Notes under the pieces: generated by a model
The model's input: the letters and a program-made list of their open reading frames with translations, nothing else
Database searches by the model: none
What the model was told of the DNA's origin: nothing
Position numbers and translations under genes: made by a program
Shown here: positions 1 to 12,740 of the stretch, one piece after another
Layout: each line of letters opens with the position of its first letter
Numbering within the stretch: the first letter of the stretch is position 1
From: Saitoella complicata NRRL Y-17804
Lineage: Eukaryota; Ascomycota; Saitoellomycetes; Saitoellales; Saitoellaceae
Length of the DNA: 64,000 nt
Direction of reading: 5' to 3'
Assembly (NCBI RefSeq): GCF_001661265.1
Contig: NW_017567020.1
Span: 124,001-188,000 of the forward strand

Positions 1-1089
1 AATGTGCCCTTCGCAGACATGTCCCTCCTCTCCCCTCCTCACAACCGGTACCGATCCCGTACCCCTCGTACGACATCCCTTAGGCCTAATCACCAACAGC
101 GCGAACGACCCAAGCGTTCAGCTGCCATAATATGTGAATTCAATAATCGCAATCCGCTTCAGGAAACCTGCTTGATGTTTCCTAGAATTTTTGCCTCGCA
201 AAGCTTCAGGGAGTTCAGTATTCAATTCGCGCGGTAGCGTTGTTAGAGAACCTACCTGTTAAGACGTAGATCATGTAAAACATGTGCTTGTCCCAGGCAT
301 CAATTGAGGTGTATTTGGGGCAACAATTGCGGCTTGGCCATGAATCCCAACTTAAGGTATTTTTACACTTCGGCTTTCCTTAAGCGCTTTTGAAGACCCT
401 ATGAACGTTGGAGGGCAAAAATCAATCTGCGATTAAGAGGTTTGGCTTGTCAATCTTTTTCGGACATTTTGCCTGGAATTACTACCGGTATGTTACATGT
501 AACTAAAGGTACGTATTGTTATCACTGAAACTTAAGATGTCTGTTCTCATCTCTTGGAATTACTAGTTTCATCAAATTTTCTTGACTAAATCCCAGATAA
601 TAAGGTTTGATCAAAAATCCCAAAACCCTCCTTTAAGTATAAAAGCTATAGAAGTCATATTTTGCAACGTATTAGGTACAATCTGCAAAAAACATTAACG
701 GGCCGAATTTTTGCCCTATGTGAATGGCAAACCATGGAATAAACCTAAAGTTCACTTATGCGTGTGCGTAATCAACGACAATTCTTCTGTCTCATCTCTA
801 TAAAAAAAGAAGTTCCTCTCCATCGCGCTTGCAACCCCGGTTTCCACGTTGGCTACCAGCTTATGCCGGAATCGTATAGTGGATTACACCAGTGATGAGT
901 GTGGATTACGACAGATCGCATTGTGGGTTCATCTTGGGTTTCGGAAAACTGAATCATGGATCATGCCAAATGCCGCGTGATTGAACAAGGATTATACCGA
1001 ATCATGTCTTGCACTAAAGCGAAATTTGCCAGGCAAGCTGGACGTGCGTCTCCATGATAAAATCAGGTATACTCGCTACTGCTGTTCAA

Positions 1090-1560
1090 CGGTTAGCCAT
1101 ACAAACTAAGAACCGTGGACTAAACTCAATAACAAGGTCATGGGGTACAAGCTCAGCTAAACATGGATCATGGCCAAAGAAAAATCGCAACAACATACCT
1201 GAGAAGTTTGCGCAAAAGTATGTATATGCCCTAAATTTAATTCGAATGCTTGACATACACAACTATTTTCATGTACTTGACCCACAGGGGCATCCCTATA
1301 TAGAGACATGATCAATAAACATCATGTCAGTAGTTCTTCACTGTTATTGTTTTGAGTGCATGGCTGTCTAGCTGTGCAGCAACGCGTACATACAGGACCC
1401 GCGCTTCTTTTCAAGCCTCCAAGAATCTCTAAGACCCTTCACATATTCATGAGGAGCAAACGCCAAGCAAGAACAGGTATGAGTGAGATTTCGTTTTACA
1501 AGATTGAGCTTGTGCTAACATCATATGTCACGGTGCCATGTTTTTGTCGCTACTACAAAC
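1090..1560 (+). repeat. Diverged dispersed repeat, copy A (solo-LTR-like relic?)
   Basis: This segment shares ordered blocks with 2190-2560: a cttgacata block, a gttttg-gtg-tggctg block followed by tgcag-aa-gcg-aca-ata, and a caggtatga block. A TATA-like ctatatagagacatgatcaa at about 1297 followed by aataaa gives it the layout of a fungal LTR promoter and poly(A) region. No primer-binding site, coding part or target-site duplication is visible, so it could equally be an unrelated non-coding repeat. It is old and not intact. Confidence 0.35.
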
Positions 1561-2189
1561 TTTAAATTACTCACAGTGAAGCTGTTTAATCTGGTAATCA
1601 CGCTTTTTGGCCTGACACTCCTGTGACTTTTTCCGCAGACTATCGCACATGTTTTCATGATTTCTTCCAGAATATCGCTTGACACAATCTGGGTTTAAGC
1701 CCAATATTGATCTCATCGTGGATTATCCAGAATCGGATCGTGCATTGCCCGAAAGATAATAGTGAATTCCTCATGAATTATGCCCAATTTCATTAAGAAT
1801 TCAGCTAACAGAATGTGTGGTTTGCGTCCCGTTACCGGATTAGGATTGTGGCTTTCCACCAACGGCAATTGTGATTGACACCGGACCTAGTAAGCTGTGG
1901 TACTCGCGAACGTAGGGTAGGGTGTCCAGATCACTTATGCCTCACGCGGGAGGAATGTCCGTATGCAGCTGATAGCTACACAGACTACTTAGGCCACCAC
2001 GCCAATGAATAGTTAAATCTGTGCTCAAGCGGAAAGAGTGTACAGCGTACGTCTAACTCTTCTGCTTATGCACTCGCCGTATAACTCCCCGGTATGATGC
2101 GAGTTGTCAAGGATTAAACCCGTTCAGTCCTAACAAAATGTGTAACCCATGTCAATCATGGATTAGACAAGGATTACATTGGATTATGG

Positions 2190-2560
2190 CGGTTGGCATG
2201 GTTTACAATCCACGCTAAAAACCACGACGGAACATGGATCAGAGTCCTTGACATATTCATGGATTACGGTGTGAAAAGAAATTCCGCAGTTTATGGCATC
2301 ATACTAGACATGATTAGCATACATGACATCACGATGACATCACCACTTTTCTATCTGGTTTTGTGTGTGGCTGTGCAGAAATGCGAACATATAAACCAGA
2401 GCCCCCCACTACTTGAAAAATTTCCGAAAATCATCTAGGTCACCACAAACAAAATCAAAGTCAGGTATGATAGACGATACTTCTCTTTGAGTGAGGTTAT
2501 ACGAACACGTTGGGTTATGGACGAATGATATCGCTACACTGACCTTTATGATACTTATAA
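2190..2560 (+). repeat. Diverged dispersed repeat, copy B
   Basis: Related by ordered short blocks to 1090-1560, in the same orientation. The copies have diverged so far that only short words align by eye. Fragments with the same catggatta words continue to about 2700. Family unknown; treated as an old relic. Confidence 0.35.
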
Positions 2561-5104
2561 TAAACTTCATTTTCTCGCATTTTTGCCCCCATAAGCTGCG
2601 CATTTCCCCCAATTTGTAGCAATTTTCCTGAATTTTCAAGGAATCTTACATGATAGAATCATGGATTAAACCCAAGAAAATCATGGATTATGTCTGATTA
2701 AATCAAGCAATGGGTGCACGAAAGCCTGAGAATATCAGACATTGCATGTACAATGCATGTGGACTGCCTGACAGCTTCGTGATATAGCTTGTTCCTGGAA
2801 GATCTCGACCGCAGCGTATAATGTGGGTTTTGTGGATGCCCCGAGATTTTTTGGTACATCGGCAGTTACAAAATCCCGCTTAATCCATGAGCGTATCATG
2901 AACTTCGGGACCCAAACCTTGATTTTATTCCTCATAATTCACGATTTTTTCCGGATGATCCAGAATTCTATTGGGCATGATCCACCATATCCTTCGCCTT
3001 GGGCCATGACTTCGTCGGAGATTTCTGTGCGGATTGTAATCCACGATCGCGATGTGCAATCCATGTCTTATCGCAGACTAAGGGTCCTGATCATTCCACA
3101 CCCCCAAATCTTCATACCACACCCCGGCGCACTCACAATTTCAAAAACATCTCAACAGCCATTGAACTTGGGAATACGGTAAGAGCGTAGAGAGATAGAG
3201 AGTAACTTTGTGAATATCCTGATGCCTTTGACTCGCAGATTTCACCCCACCAGCTGCTGTACTCTGCCAAATACTGCTGAGATGTGATGTGCAGATTTAT
3301 GCATATATGCACTGTGCCACACCAGCCCCATCGCCGGGCTGAGAAGTGAGAAACAGTTGGTATCTTCTCCAAGGAACCTTCAAATCTGAATTTGAAGGTG
3401 GGAACGGATTCAGGGGACTTTTATTAATCTATATACTCTCTACCCTCCGAGATCCGATTTGCTGTTGGCGAGATATCCTGAGTTTTTTGTTGGTGCTGGG
3501 GTGTGGAATGAAGAAAATGGGGTGTGGATTGATCAAGACCCCAGACTAATCCATGATTCTGTCATGGATTATGCGCGCGCCCAAAGGAAATGGGGCTTAG
3601 TTCATGATTTTTGAGTTCGTAAGGGGATCCCATGAACGTTTCTGAGAACATTCCGGAATTTATTGGGCAAGATTCCACGAAACCTTGAACAGATCATGCA
3701 TATGAGACCTTTCGGACATCGATGCTAGGGAGGTATCAATATCAGGCATGTAGCTAGACAGACATCAAATCAGAGATCAATTCTATCCCTAAGACCTGAA
3801 CGCTAAGGACTTTCCATGAAACTTCTTACAGCTCGAAGAATGTTCATGAGCAAGAGTCTCACGTTCCCTGAAATGTGGCATGGATATTCCATGAGCAGAT
3901 CCGTGATCTCAACAGGGATTATCCTTGAAAACCCCAGGATCTCAAATCCATGATAGCAAACTTCGTAGGCCATGGCCAGAGGTCGTCGGGCTTCTCCGAC
4001 AACATGAAATATAGTTACGCAGCACCAAAGCCAAGTTGCACGCAGAAATATACTTGCCTCCATCATGATTGTATGTCCTTGCGATGCAATAATACGTCGA
4101 CTTCAGGTTCCGATGAAGCGACAGCTGGACTGTAAAAGCCAGTTGCATGATAATGTATGCACTGGACCCAATGAAGGCAGAAATATGGGATTGCTATTCC
4201 CTATGCGACCCCCAAATTCTACCAAACACAATTATAAAACACGAATAAAATTATCCAGTATCACGAATAGAGTTATTCGAGTTAGTGGGACCTTTTGGGC
4301 ACAATCTGGATTGACAATTCATCTTGAAAGTAGAATTTTTTATACGATTTACCAACACTACACTGTTATACTATTCTACCTCATGACTGCACACTGCACA
4401 GACTCGACGTTCATTGGTCCCATCTATTACAGGTCATCAATCTAGGCCCATTGAGATTATTGAAACTTAAATAAGACCTGAAAATTTCAGAAGCCCAACC
4501 TTGCCTCAATTCCCACTGTCAACGCACATATGCATGCCATGACGCTTCCTCTCATCTCTCCTTTGTTCAGCCAGTCGAAACAAGTTCATCTTCTTCATCA
4601 TCATTGTCAACGTCAAACTCCGGGTCATCTTGGAAACTGCAATTGGACGTGTATCGATTTGATGCTCCTGAAGTGCGCAAGGTCTTCTTTCCGGGCTGTT
4701 CCCTACCATGATTCTTCATTGCCATTGGGTCAGCGCTGGTTAGTAAAAACCGTTGAGTAGTTGTTTTACTGTTGCTGTCAACAAAGTGCGGGACTCACCC
4801 GAATAAGAGGAGACATTGAGCAAGAGTGTCGAGATTAAATAACCATCATGTTAACCTTTCAGCAACAGCGATCATGTGCCCAGTTTGGGTTGAGACGATA
4901 CAAGCCATAGCATTGGGAGAACAGATGGGAGAGGACCAGGGAGATGTAGGATTCGATGCTTTCGTCAGTCAGCCGTGAGACACCCAGGGAGATTGAGACG
5001 TTGATGGTGGTTGGTTCCTGGTTGGTGCTGAGGACTTGGTGAAATTTGCCAGCGCATCAGCAGTGCTCACTTGTCACTCTCGAGAGGCGCAGGCCGAAGA
5101 AACG

Positions 5105-5215
5105 CCACCAAAGACCATTGATCCTCGTCAATCCATCAAAGACCTTCCTCCCTCGAAGACCCTCCACCCTCGATGAACCTCGAAGACCCTCGAAGACCCA
5201 TGAAATCTAGCCAAC
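5105..5215. repeat. Imperfect tandem repeat (ctcgaagaccctc-type)
   Basis: Variants of a roughly 12-13 nt unit, cctcgaagaccctc, follow one another between about 5120 and 5200. Non-coding, no function visible. Confidence 0.5.
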
Positions 5216-5227
5216 CTCACGATCCAA

Positions 5228-5412
5228 ACCCGTCAAATAAGGTATTCGTGTACCATAAATTGGAATTCCACTCTACTTGAATACTTTCCCACTTTATTTG
5301 TGTTTTTCGTACAGTTGAATGACTTATTCAAGTGCCTTTGCTGAAAGTGGAATATGTTATTCCATATTTGGGCAATCACGAATCAGGTATTCGTGACAGT
5401 CGAATTCGGGGG
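5228..5412. repeat. Palindromic MITE-like element
   Basis: The word ggtattcgtg occurs near both ends (about 5240 and 5390). The right end is itself a hairpin, tcacgaat-caggt-attcgtga. Between them, a block with attccactctacttgaata is answered by an interrupted inverted copy, ttattcaag...gtggaata. An AT-rich, non-coding, self-complementary segment of under 200 bp fits a small non-autonomous DNA element or a folded repeat. No clean target-site duplication was found. Confidence 0.3.
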
Positions 5413-6004
5413 GCTCGTAGGGATTGTAATCCCAGATGGGCAGCTCAAAGGTTCATAGGGAGACGCGTGCCCGACTGCGAGCTCTAATCTTGTACATAAG
5501 CATACCGTCTTAGCATATGGAGCCTTGTATGGCATCTGCATGTACATTGTAGTCGCAGCTGCAGGTCTTGATGGAGGTTTTACTTTTCCAACCTAAATTA
5601 TAATGCATATGCTTTAGCTGCAGAAGGTAGGTATATGCCACAATTGCAATAGGCTTGAAGGCCATCGAAATGGTGCAAAAGGACCATCCATGGCATTTCT
5701 CAAGGGTCAAAGCGGTTGGCAGAACGGCAATTCTTAGCCTCCACGACAGATACAACCTTGCCCCTTGCCCGCAGTGCCTTATGTACTTGGCCTGCTAGCT
5801 GCCTGATTATTAGATGTACCTTGCGACGGTTTTTCAATTCACTATTGTCCGGCCGGTTAATCAAGCGACAGTAGTAGTTATCGATCTATGTTGGCACAGT
5901 TCAACTTTTGCACATGTGCCCCCGTCCAGCTGCGGGCCCGGCAGGAACCCGCACAGCCGACGCGGGCCTAAACTTTATTCTTCAGACTGAACAACGACGA
6001 AGAA

Positions 6005-7054
<1,050 letters not shown>

Positions 7055-7465
7055 GGAACGGCAGCGGCTGAGCGAACGAATTTTGAGTTCCGGTATGAAC
7101 TGAAGCTGTTTCTTCAATCGAGTGCAATACCCCAATACCCAGTTTCTCCATGGCCACGCTATCACGCTTTCCTAGACCCTCTCTTTCTGCATCCAAGACT
7201 CCCTCAATACATGTCCATGGATTGCATGGCCCACCCCACCGCAGTACGTCATCCCGGAACCCTTCTCCAGCACTCCTGTCCACTGGGTTGCTAGCAAATA
7301 CATTCTTCCATACTTTGAACGCGATAGCGCGATCAAACACATATGAGCACCTAAGTAGTACGTGCCTCCATAAGCTAGCTAGATGACTGAATCACATTTG
7401 CCATGTTGTGCCCAGAACTTGTGTGTGTCCTGACAACGCAGCACGAGGGTCGCGAACAAAAAGCG

Positions 7466-7547
7466 AGGTCGTACCCGGAATCGAACCGGGGTTGTTCGGA
7501 AGCCGAGGCATCAGAACCGAAAGTGATAACCGCTACACTATACAACC
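7466..7547 (-). tRNA. tRNA-Gln (anticodon CTG) with 10-nt intron, copy 1
   Basis: Read on the minus strand, the gene folds as acceptor GGTTGTA/TACGACC, D arm GTG-CAC, anticodon stem TTCGG/CCGAA and T arm CCCGG-TTCGATT-CCGGG. The anticodon loop reads TTCTGA, then about 10 extra nt (TGCCTCGGCT), then T, so a canonical intron follows position 37. Body and loop agree with yeast tRNA-Gln. The 3' side continues CGCTTTTT, a pol III terminator. A second identical gene lies at 16587-16668. Confidence 0.93.
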
Positions 7548-7680
7548 AGATGGTTGATTTTTGCTGGGCCAGATTCAAAACAACCCCAAATGTGAACGTG
7601 ACGTCAGGACTTGGAATGCCCCTCATCACGGATACAACCAACAGAGAGATTCACTTCCTTCAAGGCCGGCTAGGGAAGCA

Positions 7681-9730
7681 ATGGAGGACCTTGTGCTCCG
7701 TCCCCAGACTAAGGCTTCGACCGAGCTTGAAAGCAACGTCAAGGAATCGACGCGCTCGCGGCATCCTTACCTGGACGGCAACTTTTACCCTCAGAAAACG
7801 GAGTTACACCTGGTTGAATGCTACTTTGAAGGTACCATACCTCATGTTCTGGCGGGTGGGCAATACTTGCGGAACGGTCCGAATCCGTCCCATCCACCAG
7901 CTCCTGAGCAGCCTTACCATTGGTTCGATGGAGACGGCATGGTTCATGGAGTATACTTCCACCAAGACCCGAAGACTGGCTGCATCGTTCCACGTTACGT
8001 CAACAAACAAGTAAAGACAGATGTGTTAATAGCATCACATCACTGGACCTTCAGCTTGATGCCATCGATTGCTACATTGATCGATCCTATCTCAACTACT
8101 ACTTTACTGCTCAAAGCCATCTTGCGAACAGCGATTCTCAGTTTCTTGAGCGGAAGCACCAGGATATCGGTGGCGAACACGTCACTTGTATTTCATGACA
8201 ACAGACTGTTGGCCAACTGCGAGAATGGACCACCTATGACTATATCTGCACCAGGGCTGGAGACACTTGGATGGCAGAGATTTATCGACCCTGATACTGG
8301 TCGAAATGCCGGCATGCCGGGCAGTTTCGATGAATGGTCAACCGCTCATCCAAAGGTGGATCCAGAGAGCGGTGACCTCATCACGTTTGGCTACAATATC
8401 TTTGCGCCACCGTACGTGCGATATTCCGTCATCGGCTCCGACGGAAGACACCAGACCTTTCAACAGCCGCTTGACTTACCAGAATCAGTTATGATGCATG
8501 ACTTTGCTGTCACCAAGACGCAGTCAATCATTTTTGACCTTCCTTTATCTCTTTCACCATTCAATGCTATCAAAGGAGTGCCTATGATCTCATTCAACCC
8601 TTTACGAAGAGCAAGGTTTGGCGTCTTTCCCCGGTTGTACAAGGCTGGCGAAGATGAAATCATCTGGTTTGAGACTGATGCTTGCATGATCTTTCATTCC
8701 GCTAACGCTTGGGACGAACACGACGAGAAGGGCGAGGTGAATGCTGTTTGTATGGTTGCATGTCGGTTCCAAGGTGCGAAGCTAGTTCATGCGGCCGCTG
8801 GCATGGCGGCACCCGGTGGTGGAGGTACAGACGTCGTCCATCTTTTCTACTACAAGTGAGCTGAGCCAATATCCGCTGGCATAGAAATGCTAATAGTATG
8901 GCAGGTTTGATTTGAAGACTCGGCAAATCTCACATGCATACCCTTTATCAGACTTTCCGATGGAGTTTCCCACGGTTAACCCAGCTTACCTGACCAAGAA
9001 AAACCATTACGTTTATGGCGCATCACTCAGTTCCGGATCGTTTGATGCAGCACTATCTGGGGCAAAAATCGATACTCTTGTCAAGGTCGATGTCCAGGAG
9101 CGCATCAAGAGTCCACCTATGTGTGTAACCCAAGAAACCGCGAACCTCCCACCATCAGGATCAGGCGTGAAGAAAATTAGTCTCCCTCCAGGACACTTCG
9201 CATCGGAAGCCAACTTCGCACCGTCGAGACCAGATGATCCAGATGCCGAAGAAGACGACGGTTACCTGTTTATCATAGTTTATGATGAGGCGCGCCTGGA
9301 TCCTGTCACCGGAGACGCGCCCGACGATGATCCTGATGCTTCATCTGTATGGATCATCGACGCGAAAGCATTCTCACTACCACCCATTACGAAAATACGC
9401 ATACCGCAGAGAATTCCATTCGGATTGCACGGTACATGGGTGTCTCGTCAACAATTGGAATCGCAAGAAAACCTCCATATTAACGTTGACGGCCAAGTCG
9501 AGTTGAAGCCTGGGACCAAGACACGGACCGCTACTTCTATCAGTGCTCTTACAAGCTTATGGAAGTGGCAACTAGTTTGGGCGGGCAATGAAGTGAAGCG
9601 CGGTGTAGGAGACCTTGGAACTTTGAGCTTCGGTTTGAGCGCTCTGGTGGCTTGGGTATTGTTCTTACTCATGACTTGGGATTTATGGGCAATGTTGGGC
9701 GGATGTGCAATTCGGAAGGTATTTGGATGA
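7681..9730 (+). CDS. Carotenoid cleavage oxygenase (RPE65/CCD family)
   Basis: Two exons (intron 8856-8904, branch tgctaat) give 666 aa. Family members use a non-haem iron held by four His to cleave carotenoid or related double bonds. Candidate ligands are His223 (STAHPKVD), His273 (MMHDF), His339 (IFHSANAW) and His567 (FGLHGTW); all four are present. The WFDGDGMVHG and QYLRNGPNPS signatures are also there. The start is the first ATG in frame; the open frame extends upstream without an ATG. The last roughly 50 residues hold a strongly hydrophobic segment (SALVAWVLFLLMTW), which would be unusual for a soluble CCD. The substrate (beta-carotene, torulene, apocarotenal or stilbene) cannot be told from sequence, and no carotenoid biosynthesis genes lie nearby. 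Confidence 0.88.
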
Positions 9731-9915
9731 CACACAGTGGTAATACAATTAGGATACGGCGTTAGGCACATTCGTTCAGACAGCACAAACATAATGTTAT
9801 TTTTAATCGTCCATACTCCGACAGCAAGCAAAGAAAACTGGGTACTATGATACAGCAGCATGCGAAACTCCTTTTCTCAGCATACACTCACGCGAAAGAC
9901 CCGCTTTCACACACC

Positions 9916-11419
9916 TTAGATGTCCTTGGGGTGCAAGACACCAGCAACGTTACCCGCTTTGACACGCTCGAGGGTCAACGCAGCGATAAGAGCCGCACCG
10001 ACACCGGAACCATCCTCAGCGTGGACAATGTCAATGTCATCACCAGCATCACCGAAGATGTCCCTCAAAGCTTCCGCACCGCGTGCCTTGAAGTGGGGGT
10101 ATAAGTTGAAGACGGAACCGTCGGCGCCGACCTTGCACTTGGTAAGGCCAGCCTTCTTCGCGATGGCCGCGACACCACATGCGGAGAGACGAGCGGAACG
10201 GGTGCCGATCAACTCGGCCAAGCGACGGACGAGCTTGGCTTCCTGCTCGTTACATTGGATGCCGAGCTTAGTCTCAAGAACGTCGATAGTCTCTCTCAAA
10301 TTTTCGAATGGGTCGAGCTCGATAAGGGACAAGATCTCGGTATCGATGGTGTAGGAAGTCTGGAGCTTGGCCACGGACTGGCCCAAGAAGATGTGGCCCT
10401 GCTGGTGAAGGTCAAGGAGAGCGAGACGGAAGACCTCACCCAAGTAAAGACCAGCGATCATCTTCTCGAAAGCCTGCTGTCCGGGACGAGGAGACTCCTT
10501 GTCGATGATGACGTCGTACTTGGTACGGGGGAGGACATCCGGACGGTCGGAGAAGGCTGCACCCCACTCGCAGTTGATGGCCATGGGGGTGTCTGGGGGA
10601 AGGTTGTGCTTGGCGACCTTGGGGATGTTTTCGGCAACCTCCATGTAAGCAGCATTACATCCGGTACCGAAGATGACACCCATCTTGGTATCGGGGTGAG
10701 CGTAGTTGGAGGCAATGAGGGCACCCGTGGTGTCGTTAATCAAAGCAGTCAACTTGATCGGGACACCCTTCTCCTTCAAAGCAGCCTCGAAGAGAGGAAC
10801 GACGTCAACACCCTCAACGCCCTTGACATCGAATCCCTTGGTCCAGCGCTGAAGGATACCGTGGTCGATAGCGTGCTGGTCGCAAGGGTAGGAGAAGGTG
10901 AAACCGAGGTGAAGCTCCTCCTTGACAACACCCTCGTGGTGGTCGTGGACGAACTGCTTCAAGCAGTCGGCAATGTAGCCGAAAAGCTCCTCGGCAGTAG
11001 AGGTCTTGACGGAGGGGTCCATGCGGTACTTGGACTGGAGGATGTCGAACTTTCCGTGGCCCATGAGGGTGATCTCACAGACACGCAAGTTGGTACCACC
11101 CATATCAAGGGCGAGGTAAGTTCCCTTCTCCTCGCCGTTAGGGAAACCGAGAACCCAGGTGGGCAATTGGGGCTGTATGCTTGTCAGCCGTCGGATCGAG
11201 AAGAAGTACATCTATACGCACAATAGAGGAACCCTCCTCAGTCAAACCCTTCTCGAACTCCTTGACGAACTCATCGCAAAGCTCGTTGATTCTCTGCTTG
11301 TCGACGGTAAAGAGCTTCTCGAGGTCGGTGATACAATCCATCAAATCTTTGGGCACATCGGCCATCGAGCCCTTCCTGCGGGGCGGGTTTCTTCCGAGGT
11401 TTAAATGGTAAGTATCCAT
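9916..11419 (-). CDS. HXK: Hexokinase
   Basis: Two exons (intron 11173-11221) give 484 aa. The enzyme phosphorylates glucose and other hexoses with ATP in the cytosol, the first step of glycolysis. The phosphate-1 motif LALDMGGTNLRV lies near residue 85, the sugar-binding LGFTFSYP and NDTTGALIASNY follow, and GVIFGTGCNAAYME is the adenosine-side signature. The KGSMADVPKDL stretch resembles N-termini of filamentous ascomycete hexokinases. The first in-frame ATG (11419) is used; an internal ATG (MADVP) 18 codons later is possible. Because related genes often have a small upstream coding exon, the true N-terminus may lie further 5'. Convergent with the carotenoid oxygenase, 185 bp apart. Confidence 0.93.
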
Positions 11420-12740
11420 ATTGACAGATCAAACAGCACAAACGTCACGTCCGAGCTACAAGCAACCGATCGCAATGGATTGATAGTACGGTGTAACCCT
11501 TTGGGGGTAGGCAATGTACATGTAGTAGCAGGCCATGCGACGGCGCGCCGGAGGAGATGCGGGCGAGCTTGTGCCATAGGGGAGGGAGAAAGCAAGACAT
11601 ACCGGAGTTCTGCGGCGAATTAGATCAGCAGACATTCTTGCGAAAGCGGAGGTGACAGCGGTTGGCTGCCGGACATGACCTGAGATAGCAACCAATTGCA
11701 ATTGACAGGAGGCATGAACCGGAACAACTCGCCAATGGAACGAGAACTTACGAGGAGCCATTGATCTATTTGATATTGATTGATCGTTGTTGGTCTTTCG
11801 AGACTGAGTTCTTTGGTCGTCTACAGTGGTTACGTCGCTCTTGGGTTTCTCCGTGCGCTACGGGTCAACTTCCGGCGCTTGAACGGCACTTGTTCGGCGG
11901 AATGTCGGTTATCTGCAGTTTAAAGTTCTGAGTGTGAGCGGGGTATATTCCTAAGTCAATTAACGCCGATGTCCTGGTCCTTGTAGCAGTCCCGCTGCCG
12001 TTCCCTTATCCTCTTCCTCCTCTCCTTCCCTCTCTAACAAACCACTCCTCCATGGCCATGGGGTCTTTCCTGATCGCGCGCGGCTCCACTCCGCTCCAAA
12101 GCAGCTGTAGCTCCATCCTCCTTCATCATCGATATCGCCAAATCCCAATTTCCACATAGACCAATGCACATAGTCCGAACGTCGCTATCATGCGATCACG
12201 CACATGTCCTCCAATGCCAAGTCTCGGTTGTGTCGGGTCTTGGGGTTCTCAGACTAAATCAATACGCCATTGAGGTAAGCATGTCGTCCATTGGTGTTGG
12301 ATACCCGGGCCTCGTCATGAACCCGGAGAAACATACCTGGATGAGGATCAACACTTCCGGACGGACCGGCATCGGCGGTAAACAAACTGGTTTCACGGGC
12401 ATTTCGATCGACGTCGCCTTGTTTGAAGTTCTGTGAAACTGCAACGAAGGGGGAGGGTCCTCGAGACTTATAAAGCGTCACAGACTTTTCAGCGTTACGG
12501 ACAGCCTCCCTTTGAAACCTGTTCTTTCTTTCATCTTGTTCCTTTTCTCATTGCTTTACCGTTCTTAGGTCCGGGGAAGAACAATACCTACCCTCCGCAA
12601 TGCCCAGGAACCTATTATTCTCGGAGCATGTGCCCCATCCACAACGGGCACATGGCTGCGCACAAGGGTTATAGATGTAACGAATATGCAAAGGACTCTG
12701 ACGACAGTCTGTCTTGACTATACTAATGCAAACCACTTTC
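11420..12740. other. Intergenic: hexokinase upstream region to UTP18 3' side
   Basis: About 1.3 kb without a recognisable gene. On the minus strand an ATG at 11763 (ATGGCTCCTC then GTAAGT) has the look of a tiny first exon with a consensus donor. I could not join it in frame to the hexokinase, so a spliced 5' leader is the safer guess. Nothing conserved is seen between 11960 and 12740. Confidence 0.4.

Larger units (their letters stand above)
1..6004. other. Gene-poor, repeat-rich left flank
   Basis: No convincing gene is seen here. Open frames are short, do not extend through candidate introns and match nothing I recognise. Words built on a catggatta/ggattac core recur in both orientations, for example near 886-1050, 2150-2270, 2650-2700 and 3550-3570. 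Words around cagaatt-attgggcatgatccac recur near 1770, 2960 and 3660. The stretch is AT-richer than the genic part. This is what old, diverged repeats look like, but no family can be named. Confidence 0.6.

Noticed and set aside
10255-11226. 323-residue open frame on the plus strand
   Set aside because: It is the antisense of the hexokinase coding region; the frame is open because of codon composition and the translation is repetitive Val/Leu/Gly with no family signature.
11456-11763. First coding exon of hexokinase (ATGGCTCCTC)
   Set aside because: The donor is good but no acceptor joins it in frame to the known N-terminus, so it was not added to the CDS.
12254-12481. Small minus-strand gene upstream of UTP18
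   Set aside because: A GTATGT...TTTAG intron can be drawn, but there is no ATG in frame and splicing leads to a stop at once.
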